From positions 1-5,993 of the forward strand of contig DHNW01000029.1 in assembly GCA_002407675.1 (NCBI GenBank): 5,993 nt of DNA, written 5' to 3'. Every line of letters starts with the position of its first letter. Position 1 is the stretch's first letter. Source of the stretch: Ruminococcaceae bacterium UBA5406. GTDB lineage: Bacteria > Bacillota > Clostridia > Oscillospirales > Acutalibacteraceae. Position numbers and translations under genes: made by a program. The notes beneath the pieces were generated by a model. The model saw only the letters and a program-made list of their open reading frames with translations, was not told the origin of the DNA and did no database searches. Shown piece after piece: positions 1 through 5,973 of the stretch.

Positions 1-27
1 TTTTGTGTAGAAGATTAACACGATAGG
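1..27 (+). repeat. Left terminal inverted repeat
   Basis: This pairs with the reverse complement of 5945-5973. The outer block TTTTGTG and the inner block ACACGATAGG are identical in both, and the intervening A-rich stretch differs at three positions and by a two-base gap. It is probably the left recombination site and a recombinase binding arm. It may extend left of the window. Confidence 0.75.
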
Positions 28-41
28 AATTAACACGATAG
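14..41 (+). repeat. Tandem 13-base direct repeat, probable recombinase arm sites
   Basis: ATTAACACGATAG occurs at 14-26 and again at 29-41, a 15-base period. The first copy is also the inner half of the left terminal repeat. Related copies occur at the right end: 5836-5846 in direct orientation, 5858-5870 inverted, and 5946-5954 inverted. Repeated short motifs at both ends are what is expected of arm-type binding sites for tyrosine recombinases; binding itself is inferred. Confidence 0.65.
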
Positions 42-77
42 AACGCCGCTTTCTTCGTTTGGGAAGAGGGGGTGTTT

Positions 78-116
78 GAGGGGGAGAAAACCTTTCTGAA
101 AGGGTTTCTCCCCCTC
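78..116 (+). other. Strong hairpin upstream of the small membrane protein gene
   Basis: Bases 78-95 pair with 99-116 over 18 positions with a single A-G mismatch (90 with 104) and a three-base loop. No T-run follows on either strand, so it is not a canonical intrinsic terminator. It ends about 33 bases before the Shine-Dalgarno site of the gene at 163 and could act as an mRNA 5' stabiliser, a partial transcription barrier or a relic of the conjugative-element context of that gene. Confidence 0.6.
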
Positions 117-149
117 ATTGTTGGTAAACAACCCGATTAAAAATTTTAT

Positions 150-154
150 GGAGG
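150..154 (+). promoter_or_regulatory. Shine-Dalgarno site of the small membrane protein gene
   Basis: GGAGG, eight bases before ATG 163. It decides the start: it excludes the longer readings from TTG 118 and leaves only two bases before ATG 157. Confidence 0.75.
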
Positions 155-162
155 TAATGAAA

Positions 163-393
163 ATGAGAAAGCTTCTGAAAAAAGTATCAAAGAAAGCAGG
201 AGCGATGAAGATGCGAGCCTGTCTGGCACTGGTGGATAACCGCGGTGAGTCGTCCGTTTCCACGGCAGTTTCGATATTGACAGCTGTTGTATTGGGCGCT
301 TTGGTGCTGGCCGGACTCTATGCGCTGTTAAAAGATACGGTACTTCCCAGTCTGGCTCAAAAGATTCAGGACATGTTCAATTACGCTGGATAA
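163..393 (+). CDS. Small single-helix membrane protein, DUF6133-like (conjugative element protein)
   Basis: The product is 76 aa. The start at ATG 163 is chosen because GGAGG at 150-154 lies eight bases upstream; the earlier TTG at 118 and ATG at 157 lie upstream of or too close to that site. The protein has a basic N-terminus (MRKLLKKVSKK), an NRGES segment, one hydrophobic helix (about residues 32-53, STAVSILTAVVLGALVLAGLYALL), and a tail ending MFNYAG. From memory this matches the DUF6133 group, small proteins encoded in the transfer modules of Tn1549-like conjugative elements of Clostridia, with no established biochemical function. It is probably a membrane component or assembly factor related to conjugation, but that is inference. 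Here it lies alone, without other transfer genes, between the left terminal repeat and the recombinase operon, which is unexpected. No convincing promoter is visible directly upstream; it may depend on transcription entering from the left. Confidence 0.8.
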   Translation: MRKLLKKVSKKAGAMKMRACLALVDNRGESSVSTAVSILTAVVLGALVLAGLYALLKDTVLPSLAQKIQDMFNYAG

Positions 394-407
394 CGAATGC
401 GGCGGCG

Positions 408-430
408 GCCGTCTGCCATTGGTGGGCGGC
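408..430 (+). other. GC-rich hairpin after the membrane protein gene
   Basis: As RNA, 408-417 can pair with 421-430 over ten positions including three G-U pairs, with a three-base loop. There is no U-run after it, so it is not a typical intrinsic terminator. It may protect the 3' end of the upstream message or be leftover structure from a conjugative element. Confidence 0.4.
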
Positions 431-438
431 AGTCATGC

Positions 439-488
439 TCATGATATACTTCTCCCAATATCATAAAGATGGGAGAAGTATATCATGA
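439..488 (+). promoter_or_regulatory. 19-base perfect inverted repeat enclosing the tnpA ribosome binding site and start codon
   Basis: Bases 439-457 are the exact reverse complement of 470-488, with a 12-base loop (458-469). The right arm contains the Shine-Dalgarno GGGAGAA (471-477) and the ATG (485-487) of the first recombinase. Any transcript that includes both arms can therefore fold so that the ribosome cannot start, whereas a transcript beginning near 457 lacks the left arm. The palindrome could also, or instead, be an operator for a DNA-binding regulator; the two roles are not exclusive. Confidence 0.8.
442..450 (+). promoter_or_regulatory. Candidate extended -10 promoter for the recombinase operon
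   Basis: TGATATACT fits the extended -10 form TGN-TATAAT with one mismatch in the hexamer (TATACT at 445-450). No good -35 is seen at 16-18 bases; TTGGTG at 419-424 is 20 bases away. The expected start of transcription is near 457, the last base of the left arm of the 19-base inverted repeat, giving a leader of about 28 bases to ATG 485. This is a motif-based prediction only. Confidence 0.5.
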
Positions 489-1651
489 AACAACAAACCA
501 ATCGTTTCAGGGTGAAGCGATTTCACTTTGAAACGGATTCCGGAACGGAAATTGGACGGTATATGATCACCGACAATTTGCTTCCAATGCTCGAGGTAAA
601 TCAGTGGATTGAAGCGAAAAGCCTGCGGAAGGTCAGCACCGGCAAGGCCTATGCCGAAAAGCTGTCGGTATATTTGAATTACCTTGATTCCCGTGACATG
701 GAGTATGATTCCGCGACAAACAGACATGTTACCGCGTTTCTGCAAAATCTGATCTACGGCAGTTTGAATGACCTAAAAATCCAATCTGTTGAAACTGTTG
801 TCACCTACGGAACGCTCAGTCAATACGTCACGGTCATAACCGATTTCTACCGATGGCTGGACAACAACTATGAATCTCAAATGTACTTCAGAACCAAAAC
901 GAGCCGTGTGAGAGCCGGAAAGTCTTTTCTGTACGGTCAGATATATTCTTTTGATTACAAATATATCGTTGACAGATATCTGCCCGGCTTAAAGGGCGGC
1001 AGAGAGTATGTCAAATGGTATGACGACGGAGAAAAGCAAGCCATCTGCAGCAATTTTCTCACTCTGCGTGATGAAGCTGTATTCCGGATTACGCTGGAGG
1101 GGTTCCGCATCGACGAGGCGCTGAGCGTCCGGCTGGAACATTACAATGCCACCGAACGGATGATCCAACCGTCGCGTTCAAAAGGCCGCGCCTTTGTGCC
1201 GGAAGGTCACTTCAATCCACTCAGGACGGTGGCGCTGCCGGACGAAACCTGTACGATTCTTGACCGGTACATTGCCACCGAACGAATGACGGCGGAAAAT
1301 GAAAGCGGCGTCGTCAGCCAGTATCTGTTCATTAATCTCAGAAAAGGTAAGGGGTTCGGGCTGCCGTTGTCCTACCGCAATTATCTGGCGATTCTGAAAA
1401 GTTGTTCCACAAGAGCAGGGCTTGATCCTCATAAAATACGGACTCACAGCGGACGCAGCACCAAAGCGATGGAGTATATCGAACATCAAATTCTGCATCC
1501 CGAGGATGGACTGTCTGATGCCGTTTTGCTGGAGTGTATGGGCTGGCGCAGCACCGGATCCATCGAACCATACCGCAATCATAACAATCAGGTGATTGCC
1601 AGAGCCGTCATGGAGAAGCTGCACCGCAATGGAGGTGACGACCATGATTAA
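485..1651 (+). CDS. tnpA: Tyrosine recombinase, TnpA-like, first of three
   Basis: The product is 388 aa, close to the 361 aa of Tn554 TnpA. It is expected to cut and rejoin DNA at the element ends through a covalent phosphotyrosine intermediate. An N-terminal helical core-binding region (about residues 30-135) is followed by the catalytic domain. The visible active-site set is Arg208 in GFRIDEAL, Lys233 in RSKG as candidate hairpin lysine, His321 and Arg324 in HSGR, Trp354 in MGW (replacing the more usual second His, an accepted variant), and nucleophile Tyr363 in EPYRNH. All key positions are filled, so it appears active. The start is ATG 485 with GGGAG nine bases upstream, inside the right arm of a perfect inverted repeat that may control translation. 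It overlaps the next gene by eight bases. Family assignment is firm; orthology to Tn554 TnpA is inferred from size, order and neighbours. Confidence 0.9.
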   Translation: MKQQTNRFRVKRFHFETDSGTEIGRYMITDNLLPMLEVNQWIEAKSLRKVSTGKAYAEKLSVYLNYLDSRDMEYDSATNRHVTAFLQNLIYGSLNDLKIQSVETVVTYGTLSQYVTVITDFYRWLDNNYESQMYFRTKTSRVRAGKSFLYGQIYSFDYKYIVDRYLPGLKGGREYVKWYDDGEKQAICSNFLTLRDEAVFRITLEGFRIDEALSVRLEHYNATERMIQPSRSKGRAFVPEGHFNPLRTVALPDETCTILDRYIATERMTAENESGVVSQYLFINLRKGKGFGLPLSYRNYLAILKSCSTRAGLDPHKIRTHSGRSTKAMEYIEHQILHPEDGLSDAVLLECMGWRSTGSIEPYRNHNNQVIARAVMEKLHRNGGDDHD

Positions 1652-3890
1652 GCGGCTGGAAATCCGTCAGGCATCGGCGGTGTGGCACATTGACGGTGCG
1701 GAAATTTTTATGTTTCATCGGAAGAAAATCTCCTTGGATCTAACTGTCGCCAACATTGAGGCATATCGGGGCTGTCTGAAAAGCAACAGCTATGAAAAAG
1801 ACAACACGCCGCTTTGCGACGCTTTTGTGTTTTTCGGCGGTATTTCCTTTGTCGCCATCGGCTACAAGGCATACCGCGAGGATTTTCTGAGAATGTTCCG
1901 TTACTTTACAAAGCAATTCGTAAAAGAATGGCATGAGGGTGACAAAAGTCTTCATTCCAAAGAAGTGGGTATCGGCTATGTATTTGAGACAATGCTGCAC
2001 CATGAAAAAATTCCGGTCAAATATCAGTTTCTGTATATCCTTGACGAGATCGACAACAGCCATCAATTCGTCGGTATCGTAAATGAGGAGTTCCGTGCTT
2101 TCTGGATGGAGAAAATCCAAAAGGCCATGGATGAAAAGGTCAGCCTGAAAATGATCGTTTCCCGTATCGGTATGGTCAGAACCATCCGTTATTGCATGTC
2201 TATATGGGAAGAAACCGCTGAATATCTAAAGCAGATGGCGGGTTCATACACCGCAAGGCGGGAGATTATTACTGAGCATAAATTTCAGCAGGATCTGTTT
2301 GGAGAAAAAATCAACTATCCCGTTTATGGTAAAGCGTTTGAAGATTTGTTTAAAAGCACCGTAAAAAGCGAGGCGGTCATCCAGAGGCAGCAATTCGTTG
2401 TAGAAAACCAGCTGCATCTTGATGTAAGAGACGATATTTGGATGCTGTACAAAAAGCATGGTCCCTCTCTGTACTACAAAAAGCTGGACTTTTCCCTGAT
2501 CAACAGCCCGTCCCTGCGGCTGGAGGTCAAGTATTATTTTAAGTATCGTTTTACGGGCGTACACCAAATTCAAGACGGTATACTTTATCAGATTGCGGAA
2601 GCCATTCGTTTAATGACGGAGCGAAATCCTGCCATCCGGTATTTCGCGGATATTGACGATGTGGATGTTCGGGCACTTTATATTGCTCTTGAAAACCAGA
2701 GAGAAAGCGATGGAAACAACAACTCCCCAATCAGAACCATGAGGACGATCAGCCTGTGTAAACAGGCTTGCGCCTACCTGATGAGCACTGCAAGGAATGA
2801 ACAAATCAAAAGTCCCCATCCCCGCCAGAATCCCTTTGAAAAGTTTGTGTTCACAAATTCCAAAGACTATCTGAAAAACACGCCCGTCATTCCGGAAACC
2901 GTTATGGATCAGCTGGAGGCGCATATTAATGAGCTTCAGGAATCGTATCAATTACTGTTCAAAATCTTTTCAAATACCGGGATGCGAGCGAAGGAAGTGC
3001 TGTTTCTTGAAGAAGACTGCCTTGAAAAGGCCCGTTATGACGGTTATGTTACATTAAAATACAAACCGTACAAGGTGCTGAAGGCCAGGCGAAAGTCAGG
3101 AGTCGGAGATTATCACAGGATACTGATTCCCTCTTTTCTTGCCGATGACATACGGAAACAGATTGCGGAAACGGAAGCGCTTCGCAGGGAGTACGGGCTG
3201 CCTTACCTGTTCATTCGCAAGAGAAAGAATTTTAAAGCAAATATGCTGAACATGTGGTATTTCTCTCTTTTAGTCAACAAGCTGATTGAGAAACATCAGA
3301 TCTGTGATGAAGACGGAACGCTCTGGAATTTTACGAGCAGGCAATATCGCAAAACCCTTGCTGTCACGCTGATCGAAAACGGCGCAACGATTGAAGAATT
3401 GGCCTATTGGCTTGGGCATTTAAACAGAGAAACCGCAGCCAGATTCTATGCCGAGGTCAGAAAAATGAAGCTGGCGGAAATGAATACAGAGTTTTTCAGG
3501 GACAGATTCGATCTGCTGCTGTCTCAGGAACAGCTGACCGAGTATTCCGAAGAAGAACGGCGGCTGCTCTATATTGATTTCTGTCTGGAGCAGCGTAAGG
3601 TGGAGTTTGGATACTGCCTGAAAAAAGCCGCGGACGGCGGGTGCGAAAACCGCAGCAGTCTGTTCAACTGTGTCAACTGCAAACACCTGTGTACCGGCAG
3701 AAAATATCTGCCCTATTGGCATGAGCTGCTGGAGCAGCAGGAGGAAATCGTGTGGCAATTGCTGAAAATCTACGCGGAAAACGGCATAACGGATTATGAG
3801 GAGTTCAGAGAGTACCGGCAGGAACGCTTTTTACTGGAATGCTATCGGAACATGATTGTTTCCATTGAGGAAAGCGAGGCGGAATTATGA
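1644..3890 (+). CDS. tnpB: Large tyrosine recombinase, TnpB-like, second of three
   Basis: The product is 748 aa, longer than Tn554 TnpB (630 aa). ATG 1644 is chosen because GGAGGTG at 1631-1637 lies six bases upstream; TTG 1596 and ATG 1629 precede that site. The start overlaps the tnpA stop as ATGATTAA. About 400 N-terminal residues show no motif I recognise. The catalytic domain occupies roughly residues 410-620, with Arg448 in TGMRAKEV, Arg569 in RQYRKT, His592 in LGH and nucleophile Tyr602 in ARFY. The first position of the HxxR box is Arg566 rather than His, a substitution at a catalytic position. After the tyrosine is a cysteine cluster (Cys658, 667, 676, 679, 683, the last three in CVNCKHLC), probably a zinc-binding module as seen in other TnpB-like proteins. 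It likely works with the other two recombinases. Whether the altered box lowers activity is unknown. Confidence 0.87.
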   Translation: MIKRLEIRQASAVWHIDGAEIFMFHRKKISLDLTVANIEAYRGCLKSNSYEKDNTPLCDAFVFFGGISFVAIGYKAYREDFLRMFRYFTKQFVKEWHEGDKSLHSKEVGIGYVFETMLHHEKIPVKYQFLYILDEIDNSHQFVGIVNEEFRAFWMEKIQKAMDEKVSLKMIVSRIGMVRTIRYCMSIWEETAEYLKQMAGSYTARREIITEHKFQQDLFGEKINYPVYGKAFEDLFKSTVKSEAVIQRQQFVVENQLHLDVRDDIWMLYKKHGPSLYYKKLDFSLINSPSLRLEVKYYFKYRFTGVHQIQDGILYQIAEAIRLMTERNPAIRYFADIDDVDVRALYIALENQRESDGNNNSPIRTMRTISLCKQACAYLMSTARNEQIKSPHPRQNPFEKFVFTNSKDYLKNTPVIPETVMDQLEAHINELQESYQLLFKIFSNTGMRAKEVLFLEEDCLEKARYDGYVTLKYKPYKVLKARRKSGVGDYHRILIPSFLADDIRKQIAETEALRREYGLPYLFIRKRKNFKANMLNMWYFSLLVNKLIEKHQICDEDGTLWNFTSRQYRKTLAVTLIENGATIEELAYWLGHLNRETAARFYAEVRKMKLAEMNTEFFRDRFDLLLSQEQLTEYSEEERRLLYIDFCLEQRKVEFGYCLKKAADGGCENRSSLFNCVNCKHLCTGRKYLPYWHELLEQQEEIVWQLLKIYAENGITDYEEFREYRQERFLLECYRNMIVSIEESEAEL

Positions 3891-5419
3891 GTGCTTTAGA
3901 GCCGGTAATTGCGGAGACATATGACGAGAGCCGGAAAGCACGGTATATTGAATTTCTTAATGATCTTGGTTCCGATATTCACTTTGAATCGGATACATGG
4001 ATCTGTGACAAAAGAATCCGCAGCTTTGCGGAAGAGCGCGTCTTTGTTACACTGTATTTTTCGTGCATACCCGCCGGGTATCGTGATATTGTAAAGTACT
4101 ACGCAATTATCCGCATTTTGAATGGAAAAAGAGTGCGTGGTGTTAAAGGAAATGTGCAGAACTTAGTCGCGTTTCTCACCTTTCTGCCAGAAGGAATGGA
4201 TTTAGCTCGGGTTAATTTGTCTACCGCTATGCAGTACAAAGCGTTTCTGGATGATTCCCATTACAGAGAGAGCTCCCGGTTTGGACACTGGTCTGCGGTT
4301 AGCACCTTCTTTGAAACAATGAACGGCTGGAATGGAAACCACTTGAAAAATCCTTTTACGGAGAATCCATACGACAGCCACCACAGGTTGGATTACAAGT
4401 ATATTCCGGATTCGGTTTCAAAACAGCTTGACGCGGCTTTTATGCGAGAGGATATGGATTTAACCATTCAATGTATCTACTGGGTATTACGACTGATACC
4501 GTCCCGTATCAGTGAAGTGAACGGTATGAAAATGGATTGCCTGAAGCCGTTTAACGGGCATTACTGCCTATTCATCCCGACGTGGAAACAAAACGGTGGG
4601 CACAAAGAACCCATTCTGAGGGTCATTCACATCAATGACGAGGGGATGGGTGGATACCTGCTGAACCTGATCAGGAAACAGCAGGAGCTGGCAAAATCGC
4701 TGCAGCCGATGATGCAGGAAAACAAAAAGGGCGCTTTGTTTACCTACAGGAGAAAGCTATTCCGTGAAAACGGCAGCATCGATATGACAAACAACTGTTG
4801 TATCTCAACATGGGGATATGTCAGCAACAATTTCAGGCGCATTTGCAGGCAATATCATATCTGCGATGACAGCGGACAGATATACCATCTTTCCTCTCAC
4901 CAATTCCGGCATAACGGGATCACCGACAGGCTCGAGTCCGGATTTACACCGGCGCAAATCGCGGACATGACCGGCCATCACGGCGACGCCATGCTGCTCG
5001 CTTCATATGCCCATCTTACTCTTAAACCGGAAACATTGGTGGAAAAGCAGCAATATGTGCTGAAGGAACAGGGCGACGGAAGCAGTCCCCGTGTACTGTT
5101 TGGCGGCAGAATCCTCGGCATGGAGGAACAGCTTGAAAAGCGCCTGCTGAAGAATATTCGCGCCCATCGCGTGCGGGGCGGGATATGCAGCGATATTACC
5201 GGCTGCAAAAGCGATATGTGGAATTGTCTTGACTGTGAACATTTTGTCCCTGACCAAGAACAACTGCCTTGGTTTCGTGAACAGGTATCGGCATGGAAAA
5301 GCAAAGCTGAGAAATTCAGGGATTATCCGATGATTTATGCTAACGCGCTGAAAAACGCGGCTCTATTTGAGAAGGCGATCAAAAAGATGGGTTTTGACAG
5401 GGGTGAGTCGGATGAGTAA
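3887..5419 (+). CDS. Third tyrosine recombinase with C-terminal cysteine cluster
   Basis: The product is 510 aa. ATG 3887 overlaps the previous stop as ATGA, with GAGG at 3876-3879 seven bases upstream. The N-terminal half (about residues 60-150) looks like a helical core-binding domain. The catalytic set is complete: Arg207 in PSRISEV, Lys234 in TWKQNG as candidate hairpin lysine, His338 and Arg341 in HQFRHN, His364 in TGHH, and nucleophile Tyr374 in ASYAHL. Downstream is a Cys434-x5-Cys440-x6-Cys447-x2-Cys450 pattern followed by EHF, probably zinc-binding and parallel to the cluster in the TnpB-like protein. Tn554 has only two recombinases, so this is the extra member. It may have arisen by duplication of a TnpB-type gene, since it shares the tail architecture but lacks the long N-terminal region. 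It overlaps the next gene by eight bases. Confidence 0.88.
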   Translation: MSALEPVIAETYDESRKARYIEFLNDLGSDIHFESDTWICDKRIRSFAEERVFVTLYFSCIPAGYRDIVKYYAIIRILNGKRVRGVKGNVQNLVAFLTFLPEGMDLARVNLSTAMQYKAFLDDSHYRESSRFGHWSAVSTFFETMNGWNGNHLKNPFTENPYDSHHRLDYKYIPDSVSKQLDAAFMREDMDLTIQCIYWVLRLIPSRISEVNGMKMDCLKPFNGHYCLFIPTWKQNGGHKEPILRVIHINDEGMGGYLLNLIRKQQELAKSLQPMMQENKKGALFTYRRKLFRENGSIDMTNNCCISTWGYVSNNFRRICRQYHICDDSGQIYHLSSHQFRHNGITDRLESGFTPAQIADMTGHHGDAMLLASYAHLTLKPETLVEKQQYVLKEQGDGSSPRVLFGGRILGMEEQLEKRLLKNIRAHRVRGGICSDITGCKSDMWNCLDCEHFVPDQEQLPWFREQVSAWKSKAEKFRDYPMIYANALKNAALFEKAIKKMGFDRGESDE

Positions 5420-5828
5420 GCAACCGAAACAGCTGCTGGAAAAGCAGGAAATGCAGCGGCAAAAAACCGTCAATCTTATCATTCGGGCAATTTCCGAGCT
5501 TAAGGCCGAAGGATACAGCATTAAAATCAGAGATTTGATGGATGTCACAGGTTTATCTCGCTCGGTATTCTCAAAGCCGCATGTTCGTGAAATCCTGCAG
5601 AACAACGGGATCGGTTATGCCAAAACGAATATGCAAATACAGACATCGGCCAAGCCGCAATCAAAAAAGCAATCGCAGATTGCGAATCTAAAAGAGAGAC
5701 TTGCCCAAAAAGATGTGTATATTTCAAATTTAACAGCAGAAAATGCAGCGTTGAAAAGCGAATGCGAATTGCTTCGCGGGCGCCTGTTTTTATTGATGCA
5801 AAGACTGCAAACGGACGAAAAAACCTGA
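5412..5828 (+). CDS. tnpC: TnpC-like accessory protein, HTH plus coiled coil (probably DUF6262)
   Basis: The product is 138 aa, near the 125 aa of Tn554 TnpC. ATG 5412 is preceded by AGGGG at 5399-5403 and overlaps the third recombinase stop as ATGAGTAA; the longer reading from TTG 5367 lies upstream of that site and inside the previous gene. Residues 38-63 (IRDLMDVTGLSRSVFSKP and after) resemble a helix-turn-helix, and residues 88-132 form a heptad-rich coiled coil (NLKERL, NLTAENAALKSECELL). A basic Lys/Gln-rich linker joins them. In Tn554, TnpC is a non-catalytic helper that affects efficiency and orientation of insertion. Here it probably binds element ends or the recombinases as a dimer. 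The position as last gene of the recombinase operon supports this more than sequence identity, which I cannot measure. Confidence 0.8.
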   Translation: MSKQPKQLLEKQEMQRQKTVNLIIRAISELKAEGYSIKIRDLMDVTGLSRSVFSKPHVREILQNNGIGYAKTNMQIQTSAKPQSKKQSQIANLKERLAQKDVYISNLTAENAALKSECELLRGRLFLLMQRLQTDEKT

Positions 5829-5838
5829 CAAAAAAATT

Positions 5839-5875
5839 AACACGATTGAATGTCACAGTTCGGTCGTGTTTTTTT
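5839..5875 (+). terminator. Intrinsic terminator of the recombinase operon, probably bidirectional
   Basis: Bases 5839-5851 pair with 5858-5870 over 13 positions (AACACGA with TCGTGTT, then six more including three G-U pairs) around a six-base loop, followed by a T-run reaching 5875. It begins 11 bases after the tnpC stop. Seven A residues at 5830-5836 give a T-run on the other strand, so it may also stop transcription entering from the right. The stem is built from the AACACGA motif found in the terminal repeats. Confidence 0.82.
5858..5870 (-). repeat. Inner right-end copy of the arm motif
   Basis: The reverse complement, AACACGACCGAAC, matches the inner left copy at 32-44 (AACACGATAGAAC) at 11 of 13 positions, including the GAAC extension not present in the outer copies. 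It is the right arm of the terminator stem. Confidence 0.5.
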
Positions 5876-5944
5876 ACCTTGAAATCTAAAAGAAAGGTTG
5901 GAATACTCTATGTTTATTACACTTCGTGCCCCTCCGAATATCGA
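5876..5944. other. Short non-coding stretch before the right end
   Basis: No gene, hairpin or promoter that I can support lies here. A 23-codon reading from ATG 5910 to 5981 runs across the right terminal repeat and is unlikely to be real. There is no room for cargo between the operon terminator and the right end. Confidence 0.5.
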
Positions 5945-5973
5945 CCTATCGTGTAAATTTTTTCTTCACAAAA
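5945..5973 (-). repeat. Right terminal inverted repeat
   Basis: Read on the minus strand this gives TTTTGTG, an A-rich spacer, then ACACGATAGG, matching the left end at 1-27 (24 of 27 aligned positions identical with one 2-base gap). It lies about 70 bases beyond the operon terminator and marks the probable right edge of the element. Confidence 0.75.

Larger units (their letters stand above)
1..5973 (+). mobile_element. Tn554-like tyrosine-recombinase transposon with terminal inverted repeats
   Basis: The unit is bounded by an imperfect inverted repeat at 1-27 and 5945-5973 and filled by a four-gene recombination operon: three tyrosine recombinases followed by a small HTH/coiled-coil protein. 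Tn554 itself carries tnpA, tnpB and tnpC; this element has an additional full-length recombinase between the tnpB-like and tnpC-like genes. No resistance or metabolic cargo is present. The only passenger is a small membrane protein gene (163-393) between the left repeat and the operon. The boundaries are inferred from the repeats: the left edge coincides with the window edge, so the element could extend further left, and no target duplication can be tested. An alternative reading is that the mobile part starts near 440 and the sequence to its left is conjugative-element DNA, but the matching ends argue against this. Confidence 0.72.

Noticed and set aside
121..149. Promoter for the membrane protein gene (TTGGTA then TTTTAT, 17 bases apart)
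   Set aside because: Both hexamers match at only four of six positions, and the start would fall on or after the Shine-Dalgarno site.
118..162. Longer reading of the membrane protein gene from TTG 118
   Set aside because: The GGAGG site at 150-154 lies inside this extension and is correctly spaced for ATG 163.
1596..1643. Longer reading of the TnpB-like gene from TTG 1596
   Set aside because: It would overlap the tnpA end by 56 bases; GGAGGTG at 1631-1637 clearly serves ATG 1644.
1178..1645. Long minus-strand reading opposite tnpA, and similar ones opposite the other genes
   Set aside because: They lie opposite well-supported recombinase domains, have no recognisable motifs and no plausible ribosome binding sites; they are shadows of the real genes.
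5367..5411. Longer reading of the TnpC-like gene from TTG 5367
   Set aside because: AGGGG at 5399-5403 fits ATG 5412, and the extension is inside the previous gene.
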